DNA of 64,000 bases from Streptosporangium pseudovulgare (GCF_014648055.1 NZ_BMQJ01000006.1:310001-374000); one strand, 5' to 3'; shown: positions 15,753 through 24,623, counted from the stretch's first letter. Program-made: numbers and translations. Notes: generated by a model from the letters alone, not told the origin.

Positions 15753-17036
15753 TCAGGGATCGATTCCGCGCCGGCAGCCCTTCGTGTGGCAGTCCCACAG
15801 CACGTGGCCGTGGAACACCGGGCGGCTGGTCTCCCAGTACTTCCAGCCCTCCACCCTGGCGGGCACGTTGGCGATGCCGGCGACGACCTTGTGGAAGCGG
15901 CAAGTGCTGGTCCGGAACCAGGCCGAGAACCCGACCCGGTAGCCGAAGACGCGGTACCACAGGTGGCCGTACATGTCGTCGGAGATCTCGTGGGTGTACT
16001 GGTGCCCCGCCTCGACGATGTACTCCTCGGCGATCAGCGGGTTGAGGTTGTTCCGTATCAGGCGGAGGACCTCCTCCCGGTCGAGCCGCGGGCCCCTGGT
16101 GATCTCCAGGGCCCTGAGCCTGTGCTGGAGCTTCTCCCGCTCGAACTCGACCTCGTAGTACACCCGGTGCTGCCGGGTCACCGTCGCGGTCACCGAGCCG
16201 CCCGGGCCGTCGATGAAGTGGGTGCGGGCCAGGAAGAAGTTCCTCGGGTGGAAGTTGTCGATCCTGAAGAGGAAGCGGGGCCGGCAGATGTCGTCCCAGC
16301 CGCGGCGCAGGTGGGGCCGCCTGGGCGTCGGGCTGGGGCTCACCACGGACCTCGATACGGCGAAGGAGGTGGCGGTGGCGCTCGCGCTGGCGCTGGCGCT
16401 GGCGCTGGGGGTGGCGCTGGGGGTGGCGCCGGCCGTCTCGGAGACCGAGGGCGTGGGCGTGGCCGTGACCGTGGTCGTCACGGTCGGCGTGGGGGCCGGG
16501 GTCGGCTGCCGGACCTCGGTGGGTCCGGGGGTGAAGCCCAGCTTGATGAAACCACCGCGCTTGCCCGGTGTGACGAACCGTTTGGTGGGGCTGACCGGCT
16601 TGTGCACCGGGCCGAGCGCGGCGGATCCGTCGTTCGCGCGGGCGCCGTTCGCACGGGCGCGATTCCCGTGAGTGCCGTTTCCTCGGGCGCCGTCCGCGTG
16701 AGCGCCGTTTCCTCGGGCGCTGTTTCCGCGGGCGTCGTTCCCGTGAGCGGAGCCGTGCCCCGGTCGCCGGTCGTTCCTGAGCCCGCGCGGTGCGCCGGGG
16801 TCGTCCGCTCCGGCCCCCCTGCCCGGGGCGTGCCCGGACGCCCGGGGACCGGGCGAAACGGAAGGCCGCAGGTGGGCGGCGGAGGTCGGGGCCGCGCCGG
16901 AGGAGGGCTGGGCGATCGCGGCGACGGCCGCGACGAGCGACCCGGCCACCCCCAGCGCCGCCAGGCCCCTCACCGGGCGCTGCCCCTTCGGCCGGGCGGA
17001 CGTGGCCGTGGCGTCTTCGGAGTTGGGCGTGACCAT
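15753..17036 (-). CDS. Probable secreted or anchored low-complexity protein
   Basis: A protein of 427 residues. A hydrophobic helix (GLAALGVAGSLVAAVAAIA, about residues 24-42) follows a basic N-terminus, giving a signal peptide or signal anchor. Next comes an Asn/Gly/Ala/Arg-rich tract of repeated GNGA/RGNGT-like units (residues about 95-130). A Thr/Pro/Ser-rich linker with SASASASATAT follows, typical of exported wall-spanning stalks. The C-terminal 170 residues form a compact domain with several Cys and many aromatics (GHLWYRVFGYRVGFSAWFR), which I do not recognise. The start ATG 17036 has AAGGAA upstream at long spacing. Confidence 0.8.
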   Translation of the reverse strand: MVTPNSEDATATSARPKGQRPVRGLAALGVAGSLVAAVAAIAQPSSGAAPTSAAHLRPSVSPGPRASGHAPGRGAGADDPGAPRGLRNDRRPGHGSAHGNDARGNSARGNGAHADGARGNGTHGNRARANGARANDGSAALGPVHKPVSPTKRFVTPGKRGGFIKLGFTPGPTEVRQPTPAPTPTVTTTVTATPTPSVSETAGATPSATPSASASASASATATSFAVSRSVVSPSPTPRRPHLRRGWDDICRPRFLFRIDNFHPRNFFLARTHFIDGPGGSVTATVTRQHRVYYEVEFEREKLQHRLRALEITRGPRLDREEVLRLIRNNLNPLIAEEYIVEAGHQYTHEISDDMYGHLWYRVFGYRVGFSAWFRTSTCRFHKVVAGIANVPARVEGWKYWETSRPVFHGHVLWDCHTKGCRRGIDP

Positions 17037-17297
17037 GGAGATACCGTTCCTTCTGGAACGCGGCACTACGGCCGCGACTGACCGTCGGCCGGAACAGCGG
17101 TTCCCGCCTGTGCTGATCACTCAGCGTCGCAGGAAAGATACTTACAGTCGCCTTATGTCGTTGTGGGGAGGCACGCCGACAGAATGCGGATCCGATCCGG
17201 TGAGTGGCGTATCGGCCCGATCGGGGGAAGATGGCGTCTCCGCCGCATCCGGAGGTTCTCGCGTCGATCGAGCGTCAACCGCGGCGTGCCCCGGCCG

Positions 17298-17687
17298 CTA
17301 CAGCCCGCCGAGGGCGTCGAGCGCGGTCACGAGCCTCTTGGGGGCGACGGCGCGGTAGCTCTCCTCGACCCAGTCGAGCAGCACCTCGATCTCCGGCGGC
17401 GCGCCGCCGTCCAGCGGGATCGTCACCCAGCACGCCCGGCCGAGGCCGTACCGCGAGGGCTCAGCGCCCGCCACGCTGAGCGCGTGGCCGTGCGACTCGG
17501 GCAGCTTCAGCCAGACGGCGGGCCGCCGGTCCCCGGCCGGCTCCTCCGCGCCGAGGAACGCGAAGATCTTCTTGTTGACCTTGACGACGGTGTCGCCCCA
17601 GGGGTGGTCCTCGTACGCCTCGGGCAGGCCGAGGGCGAACTCGCGCAGTGTCCGGCGGGTCTCGCGCCACTCATCCATGGCGGTCAT
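17298..17687 (-). CDS. MmcQ/YjbR family DNA-binding-like protein
   Basis: About 129 residues. The DUF419/MmcQ-YjbR signature is clear: ALGLPEAYEDHPWGDTVVKV, KIFAFLG, WLKLPE and a C-terminal LLDWVEESYRAVAPKRL. The fold is a double-wing CyaY-like domain, and its molecular role is not established. The start is uncertain among ATGs at 17690, 17687 and 17678. All lie inside or just at the end of the upstream DUF2293 gene, so translation is probably coupled. Confidence 0.88.
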   Translation of the reverse strand: MTAMDEWRETRRTLREFALGLPEAYEDHPWGDTVVKVNKKIFAFLGAEEPAGDRRPAVWLKLPESHGHALSVAGAEPSRYGLGRACWVTIPLDGGAPPEIEVLLDWVEESYRAVAPKRLVTALDALGGL

Positions 17688-18738
17688 CATGGCCGGGGCC
17701 ACCGACAGTTCCGCGCCAGCCGCCGAGCACTCGGTCGATGTCCGGGCGGATCCGGTCCCTGGCCTCGGCGCGCGGCACGCCGGACATCAGCAGGCGGTCG
17801 TAGTCGGTGTCGAGGTGCCGCACCGAGGCCACGACGGCCAGGGTGATCGCCTTCTCGTCCAGCACCTTGGCGGCGGCGGTGCGGCCCACCCGGCCGCTGC
17901 CCCGCAGACCGGCGTGCAGGGCGATGTCGCGGGCCCGCTCGGGCGGGCAGCCGGGGAAGATCCGCAGGATCGCCTCGGCCATCCGGGCCTGGAACACCAC
18001 GTCCTCGCCCGCCCGCCGTTCCCGGTCGCGCTCCCGGCGGCGCAGCCGTACCTCCTCGTCGGCCAGGCACCGCTCCTCGGCCAGCTGCAGCGCGGCCTCC
18101 TCGACCAGGATGCCCCGCCGCTCGTAGCGCCTGCGCCGGGCGTTGTACCTGACCACCACCGCGGCCAGTCCGCTCTCCTTCTTCGCCCGGCGGCTGAGCG
18201 CCGCGTCACCCGCCGGGAGGAAGACCAGGTGGTCCATGTCCGCGCAGGTCAGGCAGTGCGGGCCGGCATCCTCCATGATCAGGTAGGGGCCGGTGTCACC
18301 ACAGCCGGCGCACGTCCACGCCTTCTCCGGCTCGACCACCACCAGGTCGGGGGCCTTGCTCTGACGCTCGGCGAGCCGCCGCCGCCCGGCCTCCCCCATC
18401 TCCGGGGACACCCAGTGGACCCGGAAGGCGCCGTCGTCGCCGTCGGCGACGAACCGCAGCTCCCGGCGGTCTCGGCCACCGGAGAGGTAGGCGGTCTCGC
18501 CGGGGACGAGCCCCCGGGAGAGCGCCCAGCGCCGGAGCACCGCCACCGCGTCGGTCATCCTGGCGCCGTCGACGGCCGCGAGCTCCTCCAGCGTGGTGGC
18601 CCGGCCCTGCCGCCAGACGTCCACGTGCCGGGCGTGCAGCCAGCCGAGGCCCGTCAGGACGTCGATCGCGGTGACGAACCTCCGCTGCGCGAGCGCGGCC
18701 TCGGCGGCCGCCGTGATCCGGCGTTCAAGTCTGCTCAC
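17671..18738 (-). CDS. DUF2293 domain-containing protein with zinc-ribbon
   Basis: A protein of 355 residues. The middle has a CAGCGDTGPYLI...CLTCADMDH zinc-ribbon-like segment (two CxxC). The C-terminal DUF2293 domain includes ILRIFPGCPPERARDIALHA and GRVGRTAA. A very basic helical segment (RLRRRERDRERR) separates them. The GTG at 18738 begins SRLERRITAAAEAALAQRRF. The frame is open far upstream, antisense-like through poxB, so the start rests on where homology begins. Its function is unknown. DUF2293 proteins often look nucleic-acid-associated, which is inference. It overlaps the MmcQ gene. Confidence 0.82.
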   Translation of the reverse strand: MSRLERRITAAAEAALAQRRFVTAIDVLTGLGWLHARHVDVWRQGRATTLEELAAVDGARMTDAVAVLRRWALSRGLVPGETAYLSGGRDRRELRFVADGDDGAFRVHWVSPEMGEAGRRRLAERQSKAPDLVVVEPEKAWTCAGCGDTGPYLIMEDAGPHCLTCADMDHLVFLPAGDAALSRRAKKESGLAAVVVRYNARRRRYERRGILVEEAALQLAEERCLADEEVRLRRRERDRERRAGEDVVFQARMAEAILRIFPGCPPERARDIALHAGLRGSGRVGRTAAAKVLDEKAITLAVVASVRHLDTDYDRLLMSGVPRAEARDRIRPDIDRVLGGWRGTVGGPGHDDRHG

Positions 18739-18884
18739 CCCGCAAGCCTGCCGCATCCGGCGCCGTGGCGGGGCGGCACGGCGGGGCAGCGCGGTGGGGC
18801 AGGACGGCGGGGACGGTCCGGGCCGCCCGCGGCCCGCCCGCGCCGGGCGCGCGGAAGGACGGGGACGCCCCGGAGCCGGCGAGG

Positions 18885-20618
18885 TCAGGGGCGGGGGATG
18901 TGCCGCAGGTTGGCCCTGGCCAGGTTGATCATGCGGCCGACCCCGCCGTTGAGCACGACCTTGCCCGCGGCCAGCGCGAACCCCTTCACCTGCGCCTGGG
19001 TGACGCGCGGGGGCATGGACAGCGCGTCGGGGTCGGTGATGACGTTCAGCAGGTACGGTCCCGGCGTGGCGAGCGCGGTGGCCAGCGCCTGCTGGACCTC
19101 CGTGGGCTTCTCCACCGTCGCCGAGGGGATGCCCATCGCGGCGGCGACGGCCGCGTAGTCCACCGGCGCGGAGTCGGTGCCGAAGTCGGGGAAGCCGTCC
19201 ACCAGCATCTCCAGCTTGACCATGCCGAGCGAGGAGTTGTTGAAGAGCACGACCTTCACCGGCAGGTCGTGCATCCGGACGGTCAGCAGCTCGCCGAGCA
19301 GCATGCTCAGGCCCCCGTCGCCCGACAGCGAGACGACCTGCCGTCCGGGGGCGGCGAACGCCGCGCCGATGGCGTGCGGGAGGGCGTTGGCCATGCTCCC
19401 GTGCCAGAAGGAGCCGATGACGCGGCGGCGGCCGTTGGGCGTCAGGTAGCGGGCGGCCCAGACGTTGCACATGCCGGTGTCCACCGTGAAGATCGCGTCG
19501 TCGTCGGCCAGCTCGTCCAGGACGTCCGCCACGTACTCGGGGTGGATCGGCACGTGGCGCTCGATGTTGCGGGTGTACGCCTCCACGACCTGGTCCAGCG
19601 TCCTCAGGTGCCGGTTCAGCATCCTGTCGAGGTAGCGCCGGTCGGACTTCTGCCTGACGGAGGGCAGCACCGCCCGCAGCGTCGCGCCGATGTCGCCGTT
19701 GACGCCGAGTTCGATCGGGGTCCTGCGCCCCAGGTGCGCCGGGTTCCGGTCGATCTGGACCGTCTTGCGGCCGGGCAGGAAGTCCGGGTAGGGGAAGTCC
19801 GTGCCCAGCAGCACCACCAGGTCCGCCTCGTGCATGGCCTCGTAGCAGGCGCCGTAGCCGAGCAGCCCGCTCATCCCCACGTCGTAGGGGTTGTCGTACT
19901 GGATCCACTCCTTGCCGCGCAGCGCGTGGCCGACCGGCGCGAGCGTGCGCCCGGCCAGCTCCATGACCTCGGCGTGGGCGTCCCGCACCCCGGCCCCGCA
20001 GAACAGCATGACCTTCTGCGCGGTGTTGAGCGCCGCGGCCAGCTCCTCCACCTGCTCCGGTGGGGGCACGAGCGTGCCGGTCCGGGTGACGAAGCGGTGG
20101 TGCCCGGTCTCGTTCGGGGCCTGCTCGCCCGCGACGTCGCCGGGAAGGACCACGACCGACACGCCGCCGCTGCCGAGGGCCTGCTGGACGGCGACGCGCA
20201 GCACCCGGGGCATCTGCTCGGCCGTGCTGATCATCTCGCAGAAACCGCTGCACTCGGTGAACAGCCGCTCGGGATGGGTCTCCTGGAAGAACCCGGTGCC
20301 GATCTCGGAGCTGGGGATGTGCGAGGCCAGCGCGAGCACGGGGGCGCCGCTGCGGTGGGCGTCGTACAGTCCCTGGATCAGGTGGGTGTTGCCCGGTCCG
20401 CAGCTTCCCGCGCAGACCGCCAGGCGGCCGGTGATCTGCGCCTCGGCGGCGGCGGCGAACGCCCCGGCCTCCTCGTTGCGCACGTGCGCCCACTCGATGC
20501 CGGGTGTCCTGCGGATCGCGTCCACCACGGGGTTGAGGCTGTCGCCCACCACTCCGTAGACCCGCTCGACGCCGGCCTGGCGCAGCACCTCGATGAACTG
20601 CTCTGCGACGGTTGCCAT
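18885..20618 (-). CDS. poxB: Pyruvate dehydrogenase (quinone), thiamine-dependent
   Basis: A protein of 577 residues of the POX/acetolactate-synthase superfamily. The N-terminal pyrimidine-binding domain has GVVGDSLNPVVDAIR and the catalytic Glu in HVRNEEAGAFAAAA. A central FAD-type domain follows. The C-terminal TPP domain has the GDG...NN motif: GDGGLSMLLGELLTVRMH with LFNNSSLG. Order and length match the E. coli PoxB type, which decarboxylates pyruvate to acetate and passes electrons to quinone. A related acetolactate-synthase-like role is less likely. ATG 20618 is clear. It is transcribed alone, divergent from the STAS gene. Confidence 0.9.
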   Translation of the reverse strand: MATVAEQFIEVLRQAGVERVYGVVGDSLNPVVDAIRRTPGIEWAHVRNEEAGAFAAAAEAQITGRLAVCAGSCGPGNTHLIQGLYDAHRSGAPVLALASHIPSSEIGTGFFQETHPERLFTECSGFCEMISTAEQMPRVLRVAVQQALGSGGVSVVVLPGDVAGEQAPNETGHHRFVTRTGTLVPPPEQVEELAAALNTAQKVMLFCGAGVRDAHAEVMELAGRTLAPVGHALRGKEWIQYDNPYDVGMSGLLGYGACYEAMHEADLVVLLGTDFPYPDFLPGRKTVQIDRNPAHLGRRTPIELGVNGDIGATLRAVLPSVRQKSDRRYLDRMLNRHLRTLDQVVEAYTRNIERHVPIHPEYVADVLDELADDDAIFTVDTGMCNVWAARYLTPNGRRRVIGSFWHGSMANALPHAIGAAFAAPGRQVVSLSGDGGLSMLLGELLTVRMHDLPVKVVLFNNSSLGMVKLEMLVDGFPDFGTDSAPVDYAAVAAAMGIPSATVEKPTEVQQALATALATPGPYLLNVITDPDALSMPPRVTQAQVKGFALAAGKVVLNGGVGRMINLARANLRHIPRP

Positions 20619-20980
20619 GGTCTCGTCTCCCCCTCGCTTCTCGCGTCACCGGATACCTCACCCGATTCGACCGGGTCACTCGTCGCGGCGGGCGATTCGT
20701 GACGGCGCCGGCCGCCCGTGATCGTCTCCGGCCGCGGACGGAGGCGACGCCGTACGGTGTCCGGAGGGGGGTGCCGTACGACCTCGGGAACGGGCGCCGC
20801 GCGGCCGTACGGTCCGGGGAAGGGGTACCGTGTGGCCTCCGGAAAAGGCGCCGTACGCCTTCGGGGAGGCCGTCGCGCCGTCTCGGGAACGGGCGCCGAT
20901 GTGTCTGGGCCGGTGATTTGTCTTATGTTGTGCGTGATAGATGCCTGATGAGGCGACTTCGCCGTGGGGAGCTTGAGCCG
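20619..20980. other. Intergenic region (362 bases) with degenerate GC-rich repeats
   Basis: Between the divergent poxB and STAS genes. From about 20750 to 20900 it has imperfect repeats built on GCCGTACG and CTCGGGAACGGGCGCCG (exact core at about 20783 and 20884). A more AT-rich stretch near 20910-20945 is a likely STAS promoter area. I see no convincing gene. Confidence 0.55.
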
Positions 20981-21355
20981 ATGGTGCAACCACCTGAGGG
21001 AACTACCTTGAGTTCCGACCTCGAACCGCACGGCAGGATCGGCGTCGTCCGGTTGGGCGACGCGCTGGACTGGAGCACCGCTCCGGATGTGCGGACCATG
21101 GTCTCCACGATGTGGGACGACCTCGCGGGCGGGTGCCTGGTCCTGGACCTCGCCGCGACGACCTTCTGCGACTCCACCGGGCTGGGGACGCTGGTGTCGA
21201 TCTGCACCGACAGCGGGGAACGCGGGGTCCGCCTCATCGTGGCCGCGCCCCCTCCGGGCGTGCTCCGCATGCTGCGCATCACCGGCCTGACCGCGTTCTT
21301 CGAGCTGTACGACAGCGCGGAGGACGCCCTGCGGAGCGCGCGGGCGGGCCGCTGA
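20981..21355 (+). CDS. STAS-domain anti-sigma factor antagonist
   Basis: A protein of 124 residues with a single STAS domain of the SpoIIAA/RsbV/BldG type. It has the strand GRIGVVRLGDALDWSTA, then LVLDLAATTFCDSTGLGTLV, where the Ser of DSTGLG is the usual kinase target. Such proteins bind anti-sigma kinases when unphosphorylated and free a sigma factor. No partner anti-sigma kinase is adjacent. ATG 20981 (GGGGAG upstream) is my choice. ATG 20948 or TTG 21008 are also possible. Confidence 0.9.
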   Translation: MVQPPEGTTLSSDLEPHGRIGVVRLGDALDWSTAPDVRTMVSTMWDDLAGGCLVLDLAATTFCDSTGLGTLVSICTDSGERGVRLIVAAPPPGVLRMLRITGLTAFFELYDSAEDALRSARAGR

Positions 21356-21548
21356 CCCGGGCGGGCCGGTGTGAGCGGGCCGCCGGGCGGCGGGTCCCGG
21401 GGACGGGCCGGGGAGACGGTCCTCACGTGTGACCGGGGAGAGCGCTCCCCGGAGGACGACCCGGGGGAACGGCGGGCGACGGGTTTTCCTTGCCAACGTT
21501 TGGACGTTCCGGCGCGTCGGGGGAATCCCGCCGGGTAGGGCGCCCCGT

Positions 21549-22409
21549 ATGCCACAGGAACAGAGCAGCATGCCTCCCCAGAGCCAGCCCTACCCCGGCG
21601 AGACCGGGAAGATGGCCCCGAAGCCCCGGGACGAGATGCGCGACTACGTCGGCCGCGATCTCCTGGCGGGCAGGAAAGCCCTGATCACCGGTGGTGACTC
21701 CGGGATCGGCCGGGCCGTGGCGGTGGCCTTCGCCAAGGAGGGCGCCGACGTCGCCATCGCCTACCTCACCGAGCACGAGGACGCCGAGCACACCAGGAGC
21801 CTGGTCGAGAAGGAGGGGCGGCGCTGCGTGCTGCTGCCCGGCGACCTCGCCCGGGCCGACCACTGCCGGGAGGTGGTGGAGTCGGCCGTCTCGGCGCTCG
21901 GCGGGATCGACGTCCTGGTCAACAACGTCGCCACCCAGTCGCCGGTGGACTCCCTGGAGGAGCTCTCCGACGAGCAGTGGGAACGCACGTTCTCCGTCAA
22001 CATCGACAGCTACTTCCGGGTCACCAGGGCCGCGCTCCACCACATGCCGGACGGCGGGGCCATCGTGAACACGTCCTCGATCAACGGGTTGCGCGGCAAC
22101 AAGTCCCTGATCGACTACTCCGCGACCAAGGGGGCGGTCAACGCCCTGACCTACTCGCTCGCCCAGGTCCTGGTCGAGCGGCGGATCAGGGTGAACGCGG
22201 TGGCGCCCGGCCCGGTCTGGACGCCGCTGATCCCCGCGACCATGCCGGAGGAGAAGGTCGAGAAGTTCGGTCAGCAGGTGCCCATGGAACGTGCCGCGCA
22301 TCCGGACGAGATCGCGCCGTCGTACGTCTTCTTCGCCTCCGACCGGCTCTCGTCGTACTACACCGGGGAGGTCCTGGCCCCGATCGGCGGCGAGACCCTC
22401 CCCGGCTGA
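21549..22409 (+). CDS. SDR family oxidoreductase (YghA/glucose-dehydrogenase-like)
   Basis: A short-chain dehydrogenase of 286 residues with a Pro/Gln-rich N-terminal extension (SMPPQSQPYPGETGKM), typical of the YghA/GsiB-type stress SDRs. The NAD(P) motif is ALITGGDSGIGRAVAV near residues 44-59. The strand-4 motif is VLVNNVAT. The catalytic Ser lies in NTSSINGLRG and the YxxxK in DYSATKGAVNA. The substrate is unknown. The start could also be ATG 21570. Its transcript converges with the DUF2795 gene and ends in an inverted-repeat hairpin. Confidence 0.92.
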   Translation: MPQEQSSMPPQSQPYPGETGKMAPKPRDEMRDYVGRDLLAGRKALITGGDSGIGRAVAVAFAKEGADVAIAYLTEHEDAEHTRSLVEKEGRRCVLLPGDLARADHCREVVESAVSALGGIDVLVNNVATQSPVDSLEELSDEQWERTFSVNIDSYFRVTRAALHHMPDGGAIVNTSSINGLRGNKSLIDYSATKGAVNALTYSLAQVLVERRIRVNAVAPGPVWTPLIPATMPEEKVEKFGQQVPMERAAHPDEIAPSYVFFASDRLSSYYTGEVLAPIGGETLPG

Positions 22410-22490
22410 GCCACCCGGCCGCGTCCGGCCGCCCGCCGCACCCCGCCACGTCCGGCGGCTTGCCGCTCGCCGTACGCCGCGGGCCCGGTT

Positions 22491-22524
22491 CCGCGGGTCC
22501 CCGCCATGACAGGAGGACCCGCGG
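22491..22524. terminator. Inverted-repeat terminator between convergent genes
   Basis: CCGCGGGTCC (22491-22500) pairs exactly with GGACCCGCGG (22515-22524), with a 14-base loop. Confidence 0.65.
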
Positions 22525-22531
22525 GAGGGCA

Positions 22532-22729
22532 CTAGTCGTTGCCGAACACGGCTTTGCTGACCGCGTTGGGCCCGTCGTACTCCCGGTCGGGGATCTTCTC
22601 CAGGGTGCTGACGAGGGCGTCGTCGGCGCCCTTCTCGCGGGCCACCCGCACGAGGTCGTCCCGCTTGGCCGGATAGTCGACGCCCGACAGGTGCTTCTGC
22701 AGGTCGATCGGGTTCGGTTTGTTCGCCAT
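22532..22729 (-). CDS. DUF2795 domain protein (65 aa), internal start within the GT2 frame
   Basis: MANKPNPIDLQKHLSGVDYP and DALVSTLEKIPDREYDGP are the DUF2795 signature. It is a small helical protein usually encoded as a free-standing gene in actinobacteria, of unknown function. ATG 22729 is preceded by AAGGAGG ten bases upstream, so independent translation is likely even though the upstream glycosyltransferase frame runs into it without a stop. Confidence 0.85.
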   Translation of the reverse strand: MANKPNPIDLQKHLSGVDYPAKRDDLVRVAREKGADDALVSTLEKIPDREYDGPNAVSKAVFGND

Positions 22730-23743
22730 GATCGTGTTTCCTCCTTCCGCAGGCTCGCCTACCCGGCACTTTCGCGCGGCAGCCACCCGGTCTGCCCAAA
22801 TCCCCGCTGGAAGTGGGTAAGCCCCACCGGCCGGGGGAGCGTCCAGCGACGCGCGCGCCGCCTCCACCCGCCACGGCGGCGTACGGCGGCGCGCCAGCGC
22901 CCGGGGCAGCCGGCGTGCGGCGTCCCGCAGGCCCCGCCGTCCCGCCGGGCCGCCGCGGGCGGCGGTGAGCACGGCGCGCGCCACCACCGGCCACGGGCGG
23001 CGCATGACGGCCGTCAGCACCGCGTTGCGGACGGCGAGGGCCCGGCGGCCCTCCGGGTCCCGGGACGGCGAGGGGTGGTGGTGGGCGACGACGTCGTCGA
23101 CGTAGGCGAGTCCCCAGCCGGCGGCGGCCAGGTCCAGCGCGAGGCGCTCCTCCTCGCCGAAGAAGAAGACGACGTCGTCGAAACCGCCGGCGGAGAGGTG
23201 GGCGTCCCGGCGCACCACGGCCCCGCACGCCAGGAACCCCAGCACGCTCGGGCCGGGGAGGTCGGGTTCGGCGGGGAGGGGGGAGGCGGCCATGCCGTGG
23301 CAGGTCGGATCCGGGCGCTCCTCCGGTCCCACCAGCACCCGCCCGGCGAGTACCGCCAGGCGGGGGTGGGCGTCCAGCACGTCCGCGGCGCGGGCGAGCG
23401 CGCCCGGCGCCCACCAGGAGTCGTCGTCGGCGAAGGCGACATAGGGGGTCCGGGCCAGCCGGACGCCGAGATCACGCCCCGGCGCGCCGAGGTTGCGCCC
23501 CGCCTCGACCACCTCGACGTGCGGGAACCGCTCCCGGACGAAGGCCGGGGTGCCGTCGGTGGAGCCGTTGTCGACCAGGATGACCGGCGCCTCGTGGCGC
23601 GGCAGCGACCGCTCCAGGTCGCGGCGGCGGTTCCGGGTGGCCACCACGACCGTCACGCGTCCGGCGGCGCCGTGGCCGCCGCCCGGTGCCGCGCCGCCGG
23701 GCGGCCACGCCCCCGCGGATTCGGCCGGCTGGTCCTCGGTCAT
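22532..23743 (-). CDS. Glycosyltransferase family 2 protein reading in frame into DUF2795
   Basis: The first 300 or so residues are a GT-A family-2 glycosyltransferase. Features are VTVVVATRNRRRDLERSL, VILVDNGSTDGTPAFVRE, the metal motif AFADDDSWW, GPSVLGFLACGAVVRRDA, and the acceptor loop FFFGEEERLALDLAAAGW. No stop separates it from the following DUF2795 module, so the frame gives a 403-residue fusion through a 35-residue linker. An internal ribosome-binding site can start DUF2795 alone. The GT start at 23743 (MTEDQPAES) has a weak Shine-Dalgarno; ATG 23779 is the alternative. The acceptor sugar is unknown. Confidence 0.82.
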   Translation of the reverse strand: MTEDQPAESAGAWPPGGAAPGGGHGAAGRVTVVVATRNRRRDLERSLPRHEAPVILVDNGSTDGTPAFVRERFPHVEVVEAGRNLGAPGRDLGVRLARTPYVAFADDDSWWAPGALARAADVLDAHPRLAVLAGRVLVGPEERPDPTCHGMAASPLPAEPDLPGPSVLGFLACGAVVRRDAHLSAGGFDDVVFFFGEEERLALDLAAAGWGLAYVDDVVAHHHPSPSRDPEGRRALAVRNAVLTAVMRRPWPVVARAVLTAARGGPAGRRGLRDAARRLPRALARRRTPPWRVEAARASLDAPPAGGAYPLPAGIWADRVAAARKCRVGEPAEGGNTIMANKPNPIDLQKHLSGVDYPAKRDDLVRVAREKGADDALVSTLEKIPDREYDGPNAVSKAVFGND

Positions 23744-23956
23744 GTTCTCGTCGGCCGGATACGGCCTGCTCCTCCGCATACGTCGGGTCCGTCACGCGCG
23801 GGGGTCTCCGGCCGTCCGCCGCCGCACCCGGCGGCGTCGCCGTCTCGGACCATCGTAACCAGCGCGATCCGGAACACCCCTTTCCCGCAGGTGTGTCGCC
23901 CGGTCCGAGCCGGGGCGGCGTGAGCGGTGGCGCCGGAGGCCGGTAGCATCGCCCGC

Positions 23957-24049
23957 GGAGGCGTCAAGGTGTCTGGTGGCCCTCCCGGTCTTCAAAACCG
24001 GTGGCGTCGAGCATCTCGGCGCGGCGGGTTCGATTCCCGTCCGCCTCCG
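23957..24049 (+). tRNA. selC: tRNA-Sec (anticodon TCA)
   Basis: A 93-base tRNA. The acceptor GGAGGCG pairs with CGCCTCC. The anticodon stem CCGGT/ACCGG carries the loop CTTCAAA with TCA at 23992-23994. A long variable arm forms an 8-bp hairpin (GCGTCGAG/CTCGGCGC, loop CAT), and the T-arm is GCGGG-TTCGATT-CCCGT. The extra-long variable arm and UGA-reading anticodon identify selenocysteine tRNA. The eighth acceptor pair is a T-C mismatch in my alignment and the D-stem is imperfect. The terminal CCA is not encoded (CTG follows). It serves the UGA codon in fdhA, together with selA, selB and selD in this window. Confidence 0.93.
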
Positions 24050-24182
24050 CTGGCGATGCCCCGGGGCCGTGCGCCCCGGGGCCGGCCCGGGTCCACGCGC
24101 CGGGGCCTTCCCGGGCCGGGGCCTTTCCGGGGTCCGGGGCGGGGAAGTCCTCGGAGCGCCCGCGCCGGTCGCCCCCTCCGGG

Positions 24183-24587
24183 TCAGAACCGGCCCAGGTT
24201 TCCCAGCCGGCGGGCGAGCTCGGCCTCCTGCTCGGCCATCGACCGCTCGAAGTCCTGGCGCATCCTCCCCAGCCCGTCCCAGAACCGCGCGTGGTCGAGG
24301 GGCTCCCCGGGGGCGCCGCCGGACTCCGCCGGGCCGAGCGTGCCGTCGACCAGCTCCCGTGCCCTGCGTTCACCGTCCTCCTGTGCCCGCCGTACGGCGT
24401 CGCCGACCTCCCGGGCCAGCTCGTGGCTGTCCAGGCGCATGACGCGCGGGTCGAAGACGATGTCCAGCAGGCGACCGGACGGCCCGGTGACGGCGCGGAC
24501 CAGCCCGCCGGCCGCCTCGCCCGTGCCGGTGATCTCGCCCAGTTCCTCTTCCATCCGGCGCAGGGCCGCGTCGTCGGAGTGTCGCAC
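24183..24587 (-). CDS. YbaB/EbfC-family protein of a WXG-type locus
   Basis: A protein of 134 residues. The beta-rich core VTGPSGRLLDIVFDPRVM with flanking helices (HELAREVGDAVRRAQEDGERRA) matches the YbaB/EbfC fold seen in actinobacterial proteins linked to WXG100 genes. GTG 24587 has AGGAGG four bases upstream, which rules out the long upstream open frame. The C-terminal helix RQDFERSMAEQEAELARRLG is likely coiled coil. It forms a set with the two genes upstream on the same strand. A paralogous arrangement stands at 28163-28929. The role is unknown, perhaps an effector chaperone. Confidence 0.82.
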   Translation of the reverse strand: MRHSDDAALRRMEEELGEITGTGEAAGGLVRAVTGPSGRLLDIVFDPRVMRLDSHELAREVGDAVRRAQEDGERRARELVDGTLGPAESGGAPGEPLDHARFWDGLGRMRQDFERSMAEQEAELARRLGNLGRF

Positions 24588-24623
24588 GGGTCCTCCTCTC
24601 GTGTTCGTGCCCGGATCCCGGTC

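Noticed and set aside
17671-20679. A single 1002-residue minus-strand gene covering DUF2293 and poxB
   Set aside because: The DUF2293 homology starts at GTG 18738. The upstream part is a shifted reading of poxB, which has its own complete frame 18885-20618.
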